NCBI GenBank assembly: GCA_002803225.1
Contig: NXFV01000631.1
Coordinates: forward strand, 1-64,000
Reading direction: 5' to 3'
DNA length: 64,000 nt
From: Gamarada debralockiae
Taxonomy: Eukaryota > Ascomycota > Leotiomycetes > Helotiales > Hyphodiscaceae
The notes beneath the pieces were generated by a model. The model saw only the letters and a program-made list of their open reading frames with translations. It searched no databases and had not been told where the DNA came from. How positions within the stretch are numbered: the stretch's first letter is position 1; the number at the start of each line of letters is the position of its first letter. The position numbers and the translations under genes are program-made. Positions 53,499 to 64,000 of this stretch are shown one piece after another.

Positions 53499-54802
53499 CG
53501 TGAAGAGCTACCAGTGGAGAGAAAGCGAGGCTGGAGAATCAGCCTTGTTTAAAGGGACGAACCGGCACACTTGTACCTTTGTGCAGTCTCTTAGGAAAGC
53601 CAATTACGGTAGGAAACCGACCCCACCTCAGCATAGCCTCCCATGTGATATGAAGGACTGGAAAGGATCATCCTAATTCCTGTTAGGTTGTTTGGGATCG
53701 GCAGCACATTTGGGGCGGATTGGAGAACTGTGGGTTTAAATGAGGGAGGATTTGCATCCTCGCCGTATTCACATGGGGCAAAAAGTGGATACTTCTGCTG
53801 AGTAACGTCGCACGTAGCACATCGTAGCCACTGCGCCCCAAATTTTAGCTTTAGTGTCGAAAGACGAAATGTGCTGGTCTGAGGCACAATGATTAATGAT
53901 GGGGAAAGATTGAGTATTTTTGGAAGTCGGAAGTGATTTACTGAACTGGGAAGTTGAGCTTGATGTGCTTCGACTCCTGGTCTCGGACTGGTTGAAGATG
54001 TGCTTCGCCTCACGGGAGCGGGTCCAAGCGAACCCCTTTCAGACGCTGTCAGATTCCTGTCAGATGCGGGGTACCAATAGTCTTCCCTGCTTGTACGAGG
54101 TACCTCTACTTCTTCATCTGATCGTTCCCGGAGGCATGGATATACTTCAGACGGCATTGGTGGACGTTGTTTGATGAAGTCATCGCTAGTAGTCCTATCC
54201 CAGCCTCACTTACAGCCGCAGCATCGCTCTGTTTCTCGCCGAGATTTCCCGAATGATGAGAAATAAGTATGGAGATCACTTTCTCATTGGACTTGCAGAT
54301 ACGAAGGCTATACTTCGGTAATCCCATCTCCTTCACCTGTGGCCTCTTCAGTCTCGCTCCGACTCAGGAAAACTGAGCATAGCGAGCGAAATTGTGGCCT
54401 TAAACATGGGGCATCATAGTATACCACTTGAAGTCACTCGACTCACACCTTCTCCAGGCTTCCATACTCCCAAACCTCTCGCTATCTTCAATCGTAACTT
54501 TCTCCTCTAATTTTCCATATCAATGTTGCTCGTGCGGCTGGACTGTACCGGACCCATTTGACACCGCAGTGCAGCTTGCAAGTCTAGTGATAAATGCATC
54601 ATTCATTCCCGTCTTTATAGATCTAGTCCCAGCTCTGCTGATGAACCTCTTTTCATCGACATTGCGAGAGGAATTCTATTACTTTTGAGCAACTTAGTAC
54701 ATTGTTCCTCTACCGCGGTATCCCATAAATTTATGGAAAGGTCAGACTCAAGAAATCTGAAGAAAGGTCATTTGAACGGGGTATCTATCATCTCAATCAT
54801 AT
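53499..54802. other. 1.3-kb intergenic stretch
   Basis: The left part is the promoter of the GH71 gene. A 188-codon minus frame (53591-54157) and a 54106-54336 frame with a GTAAGT after SDAAA were examined; splicing them does not yield a stable longer frame. No gene is called. Confidence 0.45.
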
Positions 54803-57800
54803 CTATTGTACATTCTTCATCTCGTCATCGCGATGACGCGATGACCCCTCTGTCATCACTGGACCCACTTTGTTCACACATTCTCTCTGCCGGTCCCACT
54901 CATCTTTTGTCGACGGGCCTAGAATGGCACCATATTTTCCGGCAATAGCCATACAGGTTATGATCCTGTGATAAAGAGCTCCGTCTTGTTTTGCCCTGAG
55001 GGACGCCTTGCCAGCAACAGCCAAAATCCCCTCGCCATCCCTGGCTCTCGAATGGACGTTGGCATAATTATTCAGTAATACCTCGACAGCAGAGGGACGA
55101 CCAAGACGCATGGCTATATGCAGAGCCGTCTCTCCTTTGCGGTTACGACGATGAACACTAGCACCTGCATCGATGAGCAGTTGCAGAACATCCGCTGTGG
55201 TTTTGCGCTCAAAGTTCGGCGATAAATAGTTGCGGATGAAAGCCATCAAGGGTGTATTGCCGCGCTTATCATAGTCGTTCGGATCGACTCCGACTTTTAG
55301 GAGCTTCCTGACCGTTTTGACAATATAGTCATGGCGGAGGGCAGTTTCTGCTTGACGTTTGCGCTTACGCTGAGGGCCGGCTGTATCTTTGTCTGAAGTT
55401 TCAAGTCGGAGACTGATACAGGACTCGGCCAAGCAATGAAGACCGTTTCGTCCTCGGTATCTGGTCTCCGGGAATCTTGAAGTTGCTTCAATGGTCTTCC
55501 TTAGTGCCGCGTGTGGATGTGACACATTTTCCTCTTGTAGATTTGTGTCCGGCAATGGCGAGAAGTTCTTATTTTGTTGCGTAGATATGGTCGCGAGAGG
55601 CTTCATCAAGTATAGAAGCGTGTCGATCTTGATCCCTCGCTGAAGGTCCAAGACCTTGTTGTGGTCGACGTTTGCCTGGGCTCTAATCCGACTTTCCACT
55701 GATCTTCCTTGAAAGTCTTTATTAAAAATCATTGGCCCTCCTGCCATCCCAGCTTCAAAAGCTAATTGCATTGTATGCACAGGTAGCCAGTGCTGGGTGA
55801 GGACATGCATGGGAGTTTGGCCGAAGTCGTCTCGAGCGTTGAAATCAAAGTTCATTCCCTGCAAGATATCGAGAAGCATCGCCATGTCTTCTTTACCGGT
55901 ATACCAAGCCTCGGAAGAATCGCGATTGTTGTAGCGCGCAAACGCAACGGGGTCAAAGACATGCATGAAGGTCTGCCCGGCGACATTCTTAGCATGCACA
56001 TTAACTCCCATACTGATGAACAAAGACAGAATAATGCTGCCAGCGCCGAGAGACGAAGCCAAATGAAGTACCGTATCGCCGAAGTCATCTATTTCACCGA
56101 AGTCGATGGCAACGGGCCTGGCGGCAAAGGCGGCCACGACATCTTCCCCAGCATGCCACTGCTCGACGAGGGAACGCGCAAAAAAATGAGCTTCGGGTAT
56201 ATCGAATAGACAAAATAGGCACTTGTCAGCCCTCGGATCTCCACGACATCGGTTGAAGCAACACATTTGTCGAGGTAGCTGATTTGGAGTCGCGGGAGCT
56301 TTATCCGCTTGAATGAAGCGACTAAGGCTTGCTGGTCTCAAATAATTTCCATGTTCTGCTTGCGATGATAAATTGGGTATATCGAGGGTGGGAAAATGTG
56401 GACCGATATGTGGAAATCCTTCTAGACTGATCATAGTATCCGCCTTGTCTGCGTTCGAATTGTCATATGTTGACTCTTGTTGAACGGCGGGGTCAACTGT
56501 AACCCTGCTGCCCCCCTCCATACGAACAGGGCGCCAAGGTCCCTTTTCAGGTCCCTTGTGAATGACTCTGAAACTTGATCGTGGGCCTGCCAGCGCATAT
56601 TGGGGAGGCGGTGTTGGGTCAGACGATATCGAGCTGCTGCGATAGTGCTTATTAGAAGCTCGAGCAGGTTCATGTTGCCCCGTAAGTGCACTGCTTGAAT
56701 GTTGACGATTAGGCAGGGCGTGTATTTGATCATTGCCTGGACCGGTCGTGAAAGTCTTAACAGTCGCGTGCGATGTGCTCTGATGATTCGGGGTTTGAGA
56801 AGGATGATAACGCTGACTGTCGTATGCTAGAACTAATTGCTTTTCTGCCGCACTGCCTTGCAGAGCGTCCACAAGTAAGTTGAGGTCTTCCCTAATGGGA
56901 CCATCCGGACTGAAATCGAGAGAGGGACTAAAAGCCGTGTTCGAGGTGAACTGTATTGCTGGGCCTGAGATGTTGATCTTCAGTGCCGCCGGTTTGGGAC
57001 GTCTGAGTTCGAAAAGATGGCGAAGTGGTTTGGCCGGCGGGGTGTTCTGAGTAGGGCTCCGAACATTGCTCATTCCGCCAGGAGCGGAGGGAAATCCAGG
57101 CGGCTCTGATACTTCGTCATCTCTGATGGAAAATAGAGTGCTTGATGACCGGCGCCTGGAGGACGATGTAGAAGTGGAGCCTTCTGATACATCCGATGTC
57201 CGCTTTGAAAGTAACGAGGAAGTTGTTGATCGGTTACTTGGGAGCGAGCCTACCGAGAGCCTCTTGATAAAAAGATACTTAACCAGTTCCTCATAGGAAT
57301 ACTCTCGTAGTTTCTGGCCCTCTTTTGCTTTTCGCTCGTTTATGCGCCTTCGAAGACTCTGCAGGCTCTCGTAGCTCGTGCGAATCCTCCCTCCAATGCC
57401 CGACTCCGTAGATCTCTGCCCAGGTTCGTTGGTGATGTTCTGTGCAAAGTTCTCGAGAGCTTCAAGAAATTGGTACGATGATGTTCCAGACGAACCAAAT
57501 GTGCCAGCAGAAAACTCTTCTTCTAATTTTTTTTCAAGGGCTTCGAGATCGGTTGGAGCATCTCCAAAGGGATAGGAAAAATCTGGCTGCTTGAGCAAAT
57601 TCCCACGAGTCCGTTCCTCCAAGTATCTTTTTGATATATAAGATTGCTTCATTCTTTCAAACATCTGTTTGGGTTCCTTGGGATTGGGCCGTAGCTCGTT
57701 GGGTCGAGGGCCGAGGTTGTTAGATGACTTCTCTTGAGCAATTCGTTTCCTGAAAATCACTCTCAGCACACCTACCCTGACAATACGTAAGGAACTTACT

Positions 57801-58224
57801 CAAACTTGAGTGTATCATCCCTCATTATGATGGGCAAGTCATCAATATCGGCGTCCGAAAGTGAATATAGGCGAGCATATTTGCGGTCCTTCGACGCATC
57901 CCACCGAACCTCCGGAGGTCCTTTTCGTTTACTACTGCCACTACTCACAGAGGCGATAGGTGTGTCAATAGATGTCTGGACTCCAGATACTGGGCTGACA
58001 TGTTGTATCGAGGCTTCTCTTTCGAATGCGCTAGCAGCGACTGATGAGTTGGGGATGGGGCGGCCATGGGGAGACAGTGATCGCTTCAAAGGTGTTAGGG
58101 TTTCATACTCTCGAACAAGGGGGTGTTCAGGTCGGTGGATTGTTGATGGGATTTGAGGGAGTGGTATGGTTGGCTGCGACGTTAATATTGAGCTTGGAAG
58201 TTGTGGAGGAATGCCGAAGGCCAT
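54803..58224 (-). CDS. Large ankyrin-repeat protein, two exons
   Basis: Exons 57800-58224 and 54803-57749 with a 50-nt intron (GTAAGT...TTTTCAG) join in phase to 1123 residues. Start ATG 58224 gives MAFGIPPQLPSSIL. The first 140 residues are Pro/Ser-rich; then a Lys/Arg-rich region and a long disordered segment lead to a Cys cluster (QMCCFNRCRGDPRADKCLFC) that may bind zinc. Ankyrin-like units follow: DDFGDTVLHLASSLG, NVAGQTFMHVF, DDFGQTPMHVLTQHW, YDKRGNTPLMAFIRNYL, RNRKGETALHIAMRLGRPSA. Ankyrin domains mediate protein binding; partners and function are unknown. It resembles conserved but uncharacterised Pezizomycotina proteins. A basic patch (PQRKRKRQAE) could act as a nuclear signal. The frame is intact. 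Confidence 0.85.
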
Positions 58225-59691
58225 ATCGTTTCGTTTTTTTTTCAATACAGTGTGAAGAGTATGTAGACAAGGCAAGAGAACGTGATGATCATTAAAGATT
58301 CATGTAGGTAAGGAGCTCACGGAGGTCGGAGGAAGAATGAACGATGATTGCTGGACCACGTTCTCTCCAGAATAACATGGAAGCTAACATACCTAAAGAA
58401 TGTCCGCCTTTAGACATTTCAGCCTCAAAAACGGCGTCAAGTGCACGATTTGCAGAGCGCAGAATACTAAATGTCTTATCCCATGCAAGTGCGGGCGGCC
58501 CTGCTGGAAACAACAAGGGTCGACAGAACTCAGCCAGTGACAAAGATTCAAGGCTTAAGAAATCGTGCACTTTGCCCGGTTCCTGATTCTAGAAGCAGGG
58601 TTGTCCGCCAATCCTGGCTTTCAAAGGCTACCTCAACACTAGCCCTGATCTCTCACCGAAGAACACCACTCGTATTCCTTCAATTGCGGAGCTATCAAAC
58701 ATGATTCAAGAGTACGCTGTGAAAGAATCTCAGACACGGGATTGAAACAGGAAAGTTCAAGCAGAGATTACTTTTAACTTCGATAAGACGAACATGGCGG
58801 TGATGCCTTTTTATTCCCTTCTTTCACGGAGCAATTCCCTAACTAGAGAGAAATACTAGCGGGAATAGTAGAATTGGTAAACGACTCCTTACTCCACGGT
58901 ATGTCCACAAGGCAGTCACCGTCAGCCCTCTATTTCGCCTTGGCAGGCCCTCTTTCGAACCGGCCGATATGCTCCGCGAGGACGCACAGAAACTGCCCCT
59001 TGTTGAACCCGAAAATTAAGAGGGCCGGTCAATTGTTCGGCCTAGAAACGGGCCGCATCGGATTGTTGGCGCAAACCATAGGCTTGGCGGGGATGAAACT
59101 GAGACAGGTGACCCAATGACTAGGCTGGGGGATATGTGGACACTTGAATGCCGTTGATCTTCTCCTGTAATTGTACACTTATTTCCATCGCTTCCTTCGA
59201 AAAAGGAATATGAAAACTTAAACACAGACACGTGACTTAAAGTTATCATGCACTTGGATCATCTCCCCTCAACGGTGCACTTATATTCTCTGTCATCAAT
59301 TGTGCAGTTCTATTCTTTGCTGTGGTGGATTTACCGGTAGACCCTGTGCCCTCAATTGTGCACTTGCGCTCTTTGCCATGATGTCTCAACGCTCAAATCA
59401 TCCCAAGGATACCATTCCAGTGGCAGTCGAGCGACCTGCCCGTACCCAGTTGCAAAGTGATTATAAGAGGGAGAACTTTCTCTCGAATTCAAAAGGCATC
59501 GGTGTGATTTCAAACTTATCTGCAAATCAATCTTGAAAACGTGAAACCCGCAGCTTTACTTCCACTTCAAAGTCCAATAGGTGCGTATCTGAGACTTCCC
59601 ATCAACACAATCATTACACCTGCCTGATTATATGCAAGAATCCCAAAGAAGACTGAACCCAAAAATTTCCAGTCACGATTCCTTCGGAATC
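58225..59691. other. Intergenic stretch with possible small minus-strand gene
   Basis: A minus-strand frame at 58292-58570 reads well (SLAEFCRPLLFPAGPPALAW, then LRSANRALDAVFEAEMSKGG) and could be an exon of a small gene whose first exon is near 58700 (MFDSSAIEGIRVVFFG, followed by GTGAGA). However, the phases do not match, so no gene is called. Degenerate CAATTGTGCACTT-like motifs recur between 59172 and 59370. Confidence 0.4.
59172..59370. repeat. Scattered AATTGTGCACTT-like motif
   Basis: AATTGTACACTT, CGGTGCACTTAT, CAATTGTGCAGTTC and CAATTGTGCACTTG occur within 200 bp, upstream of the small spliced gene. They may be diverged repeat copies or binding sites; nothing else supports a role. 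Confidence 0.35.
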
Positions 59692-60027
59692 ATGACTCAA
59701 ACCCACCATCAATCCGTAAACGTGAGTCTCCATTTCAAAGCTTACCCAGAAGCTTCAGCAAAAAAAACTAACATGAAATCTTAGGCTTCGAACGGGGGTT
59801 CATACTACCAAAATGTGGATCGTGACTGGGCCCAAGGCGAAAACTCTTCGCAGCAACAGGGAACGACATACTCAGCAATGCAGCGTTGGCAGGCTGAATC
59901 GTCCCGTGATCAGCCGTATCATGCGATTCAAGCTTTCAAAGTCGAAGATAGACTCGGTGGGCCGGTCCAAAGCCGTGGCTCACGTGTTGAAGACCTTGAT
60001 CCGAAAGACAAGAGGCCTAGGGCTTGA
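59692..60027 (+). CDS. Small Gln-rich protein, two exons, unknown
   Basis: Exon 59692-59721 (MTQTHHQSVN) and exon 59785-60027 are joined through a 63-nt intron with GTGAGT donor, ACTAAC branch and TTAG acceptor. The product has 90 residues, hydrophilic and Gln/Ser/Asp-rich (ENSSQQQGTTYSAMQRWQAE), ending in a basic tail KDKRPRA. No signal peptide, membrane segment or family match is visible. The near-ideal splice sites and an open second exon of 81 codons support a real gene, although it could be a lineage-specific short protein. Confidence 0.5.
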
Positions 60028-60392
60028 GCTTGAAGATCCGAGAAAGTGATGTAAATGGAGATGAGTGATTGAAAAGTTGTACAGAGGAAGGAGTATGCAA
60101 CGCAAATGGGTGTAAGGGTTTAGGAACAATGAATCGGCTTTGCCAATATCATAAGTTAATCTCGGGAACAACTATATAAGAGATGCAGATTCGGAGACGA
60201 CAACTTATCATAAAACTATGTGAGGTTATGCCTATCATAAGCACTATATGAACTCCCATATCCATCTATAAACATAACCCATCGTCACCCATACCCAGGG
60301 CCATTATATGCCAAATCATATCCATCATTAATCAGACCTCTGTACCCAACCAAAACGACACCCATAAACACATAACACAAGGCAGCCAATCA
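60028..60392. other. Convergent 3' spacer
   Basis: 365 bp between the small spliced gene and the glycosyltransferase relic. AT-rich; no gene seen. Confidence 0.5.
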
Positions 60393-62074
60393 CTACGAAG
60401 TAAACATCATAAGCGCGGGATTCAATATAACAGGCAAAAAGAAATGGCTAACAACAACGGTAGCCAGGGATAAATAGCCACGAAGTCATCAATGTGCCAG
60501 TTCCAAGGAAACGCCGTCGCACCCGCAATCGTAAGACGCGTGCAACCAATACAGAAGATGAACGTGAATTTGAAACGCTTGATGAGACGAGGCACTCTTC
60601 GAAGGAGGTGTTTTCGACTTCTTTGGCGGTGGCGCCCCAGGACATGTCGATTTCGAAGAAGTGGCAGAGGAGGGCTTGGGAGACGTGGATGGAGATTCCG
60701 CCGAGGAAGACGATAAGGAGGAGAAGCCATATGAAGTTCTCGAAAACTAGGGGTTGTTAGGGGATTGTTTTGGAGAGCGGGTGGGAGAAGGGGGCTTACT
60801 GGCTTACTGCCTCCAAGAAGACTCCACTTGGAGAGATGGTAGCGGAGGACGGCGAGTGTGATGTTACCTAAAACGCTGAAGACGATGATTAAGGAGAAGT
60901 AGGCCCTTGAATGAATCGAAGTAGTAGTGGTCGAGATAGCCATTGTACCAGCCGATGAGGAAGTAGTTTGCGAGAGTCAAGATCCAGGCTGCGCCGATGG
61001 CGTAGTATGTTCCAATGTAGGCCTTGATAGTGATCTTTGAAGTGTGACGAATGTTTGCACTGAGGAATTTACGGAAGAGAGGAGTGAAGGGTCGCTTGAA
61101 TATCCACAATCTGAAGTTCTCCGATCTGTTCAACTCGTCGTATACAGTCAAGGAGACACCTTCTTTGAAGCCATCGCCAATATAGGAGCCCAATCGAATG
61201 ATGTAACCGGCAAACTGGAGACGCAAGGACAAATCGAAGTCCTCAGAGACGTGCGACTTGGACCAGAACTTTTCTATCCATCGTCGTCTCGTACGAAGCC
61301 TCCTGCAAGGCAGGCCAGCAGAGAATAGCGTTGTTACCGACGAAGGGAGACACGTCACCATTAGCGACAGTGTAGCAAATAGCGGTATAGATGAGGTTGG
61401 TGAAGAAGGTGATTCTGGAGAAATGTCAGATGTTACTGAAATGATGAAGTGCCTTCGCTTACCCGTTTTCGAAGAAGCTGCCGGTAAATTTCATGATGCC
61501 AGACGAGTATTCCAACTTCGAGAGACTGCTTCATCTCGCTTTGCAGCGTCCAATAAACAGTCGACAGGGACACGATTATCGGAATCAATCAACAGGATGT
61601 AGTCTCCCACACGGAAGTTGCCCTTAGCCCATGTACGGCCCTCTTCTTCGGTCAAGGCCTGGACTTCTGACAGGTGTTGAGGTTGGGGAGCCTAGTGGTG
61701 TGATGGCCATTTTCATTTCTGGCGCAACAGGAGCGGGCTTGCTCTTCCTGCCATTTTTGGAGGGTTTCGTAGATGGCTTCTTGGAGGTCGGTTGGAAGTA
61801 CCCTCTGAGGATATTCATCTTGAATAGCCACCTGGGCTGTCCTTGGACAACCTAGTAATGTTTGCCGCGGCCGTTGAGAAACAGAGGCGACTCGGATGTC
61901 AAGGACTGTAAGCGAGTGAGGTCTTGACCGTTTGACTGCTGCAGAGGATGAGAGCAGATTTGAGAGCAGTGGGAGCAAGATAAAATGTAGAATCTTGTTG
62001 ACATGAAAAAGGCTCAACCACCACCATCCGAGCAAAATATTGAACGTGCCCGCGGAACCAGGAACTGTAGTCAT
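60393..62074 (-). pseudogene. Glycosyltransferase family 2 membrane protein, multiply frameshifted
   Basis: Ordered pieces of one GT2-like protein appear in shifting frames: a start with a membrane segment (WWWLSLFHVNKILHFILLPL), EEGRTWAKGNFRVG, YILLIDSDNRVPVDCLLDAA (the metal-binding DxD), SSGIMKFTGSFFENG, ITFFTNLIYTAICYTVANG, FWSKSHVSEDFDLSLRLQ (the ED motif), GFKEGVSLTVYDEL, then membrane segments (YYAIGAAWILTLANYFLIGW, AYFSLIIVFSVLGNI) and a final FLPVILNPALMMFTS. Breaks lie near 61660, 61540, 61505, 61270, 60905 (an extra G), 60590 and 60440 (short T run). A stretch between YDELNR and PFTPLFRKF also seems to be lost. Splice sites remain recognisable (GTAAGC...CTCCAG at 61425-61470), so decay is recent, or the copy has assembly errors. 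Confidence 0.75.
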
Positions 62075-64000
62075 AGGGCCTCGACTTAACGGACTGGATA
62101 ACCTCGCAGGGGATTTAGCCTAGTACGAGGCAAGCCATGACCATGGTACTCTAGACTACATCCAGGGATAGGAAAGAAGATGGCCCACGTTTCTAGTCTC
62201 TCGATGTCAACTAGATCGTACATACCGTGGATCCGAAGTTAGAATTGGAGGCCGACTATGAAGAATTGACTATTAGGATAAAAGCTACCGAGTGCTGGAC
62301 ATGGTCGTAGGGGAAGCTGCAGCTGTTGTGGTATGATTCTGCAAGGCTGGTCCGCCTGGCCTCCACTTTTCTGTTGTACATAATTGGTCTAAACATAGGT
62401 GCAGCCTCGCGTGGGAGAATTTTTTGAGAGAAGAAATTTACCTCATGACGCTAGAGGTTGAGAAGTACTGAATGGGCGAGTGGAGAATCCGATCCTATTA
62501 GCTGAACATGGCAAAGTGTAGAAAAGAAGGCATATGCTCGAATTGCGGCTAAGGTACGTTACTCAACGAGCTCTTGCCCCCATGCTTCTACTGCATCACA
62601 ACATTTGAGCTGTCGAACCTCCCCCGAAATCGAAGGCGTTCCAGAAACAGAAGCTCGCTGTTGTCGAGGAAATTCTACTCGAATGTCTCACCAGACCACC
62701 TTCCAAAGTTCGAAGCTTGAAAGTAGAAAATATTTAGCCCCGATCAAGTTCGAAAGCTTATGACGACCTACCGGTGAAATCGGATAACCATTTCAGGAAC
62801 ATGATAAGATCAACATGCCGAACCCTAATTTGGGTTGGCCTAGCTGGGTGGGGAGGCTATCCCAACTGGCGTCTGTTTTAACGTTTCGGTTTGAGATTAA
62901 GATCGTGAATCTGTCTCACCGATCTCTCGCTGATCTAACTAGTTGCGTGAACGCTAAAATATTGTGTTGGACCGCTGCTCAGACTCTTTTGTCCCGACTT
63001 GGGACAGTAAACTTAGGGAAGCTTGGAGAGGCGATGAGAAGGTCTGAATGGGAGTTGATGGTTTGAAGTGCCTGCAGCATCCGGAAAGTAATGTGGAATT
63101 CAAGGGTTAATGGAATAGTGTCAATTGAATGAATGCTCTGGGAATTTTGGTGGGAGACCTACTGATAATAAAAATGTGGTACTATCTTCAAATCTTCAGT
63201 AATTGCGAGATACTGTATTAAGAACAGAAGGAGGGTCTCCTATCATTGTTGCTAGAAGAAGTCCGAAAAATTGTGGACTGCAAATACAGCTTGTTCTCGA
63301 GGCCTGAATTGTCAAACCGAGCTATATCGGTAGTTCCAAGCGTACCATACGAAATCGCAATTATCTCTATATCCTGAACAGCTCCAGGCAATAAGAAAGA
63401 TTCAACAAAGCAAAGACGACCTCATGTAAGTCTCCACTCCGCGAGGGTCTGCGTGCAAATTCAAAGTTCACGGAATTTTGAGGGTCCGGAGGCTAACGCC
63501 TGCCCCAAGAATGCTCGCCAGCTACCCTATTAACAATGGACCCTGAACACTCACAAAAAGAAATCTTTGGATCAGGGTTTGAATCAACGTGCTACGAGCT
63601 ATTGGAAGATATCAATTCATTCCAAGCAACCCTGAACCTTCCACAAACATATGGATGCCACGAATTATTCCGTCGCAAACCGAGGCAAGATGGAAGGATG
63701 GGAGAAGGCAAGTGTACGCTCTCTCCGAGACACGATCGACGAAATATAGAATAACTCTTCTAGAAAAAAATAATCTTAGAATCTCTATAGAACACGTCAG
63801 TGCACGAAGAAGCACGCTCCAGCACGTTGATGTCCTACTCGCAGGGTTCTGCAGGACATAGCCAGATTCTTGTCGACAACATAATCGACACATCCAACGA
63901 TAGTTCCTGGCGCCGTACCCCATCTGGCCGCAGAAGTCTTTTAGCTGGTGTATCCTCGTAGAATATAGACTGTACAGTACACAGTCATTGTGCTAGTGTG
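62075..64000. other. Right-end intergenic stretch
   Basis: Nearly 2 kb with no supported gene. Frames at 62815-63066 and 63536-63861 lack motifs or splice support. The GT2 relic's promoter lies at the left edge. Nothing telomeric or repetitive stands out. Confidence 0.45.

Noticed and set aside
53591..54157. 188-codon minus-strand open frame upstream of the GH71 gene
   Set aside because: No recognisable domain; attempts to splice it to the 54106-54336 frame fail in phase or hit a stop.
58292..58722. Possible two-exon small gene on the minus strand
   Set aside because: Candidate donor (GTGAGA) and acceptor near 58590 do not match in phase, so the model cannot be supported; noted in the intergenic entry.
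62815..63861. Short open frames near the right end
   Set aside because: No motif, no splice-consistent extension and overlapping frames on both strands.
1..64000. CRISPR arrays, prophage or bacterial-type operons
   Set aside because: No spaced direct repeats of suitable length; gene structure is eukaryotic throughout, with introns.

Overview
This window is nuclear DNA of a filamentous ascomycete (Pezizomycotina; protein style suggests Leotiomycetes, but that is an impression, not a test). The evidence is: short 46-66 nt introns with GTAAGT-like donors and CTAAC/CTGAC-like branch points, one gene per roughly 2-4 kb on both strands with no operons, and fungal-restricted families (2EXR, fungal C2H2, Zn2Cys6 factor with fungal-specific domain, GH71, TVP38). 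Most genes are spliced, so I rebuilt exon joins by hand from splice signals and reading-frame phase.

Layout. 1-6.6 kb is gene-poor, AT-rich and repeat-marked: a broken RecQ-type helicase relic, a 2EXR gene, degenerate TTAGGG-like sequence, short tandem repeats and a spliced small secreted protein. 6.6-10.3 kb holds a fungal C2H2 gene and a frameshifted Gfd2/YDR514C-like gene. 10.4-31.1 kb is the conserved core: a Cys/Met-metabolism PLP enzyme, a MutL homologue (Mlh2 type), cytosolic/mitochondrial valyl-tRNA synthetase, an F-box/beta-propeller protein ending in a CaaX box, a CP-motif protein of unknown role, TVP38, and a CCCH-CUE-Smr protein. 32.4-43.3 kb is more accessory: a Zn2Cys6 regulator, an alpha/beta hydrolase, an unusual E2 enzyme with acidic repeats, a decayed membrane-protein gene, a secreted PAF-acetylhydrolase-like esterase and a secreted lysozyme-like protein. 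43.3-45.8 kb contains a decayed coding remnant. 45.8-58.2 kb carries vacuolar alpha-mannosidase, a PCD1-type Nudix hydrolase, beta-carbonic anhydrase, GH71 alpha-1,3-glucanase and a large ankyrin protein. 58.2-64 kb has a small spliced gene and a glycosyltransferase-2 pseudogene with many indels; the last 2 kb looks empty.

The genes do not form one pathway. Loose themes are translation and RNA quality control (ValRS, Smr protein), glycan and cell-wall turnover (GH38, GH71, lysozyme-like, GT2 relic), and ubiquitin chemistry (F-box, E2). The most interesting points are a probable non-AUG (tandem ACG) mitochondrial start of ValRS, an E2 with nine acidic about-18-residue repeats, a CaaX-tailed F-box protein, and the contrast between intact core genes and indel-broken accessory genes. 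I see no gene cluster that I could defend as a wholly new system.
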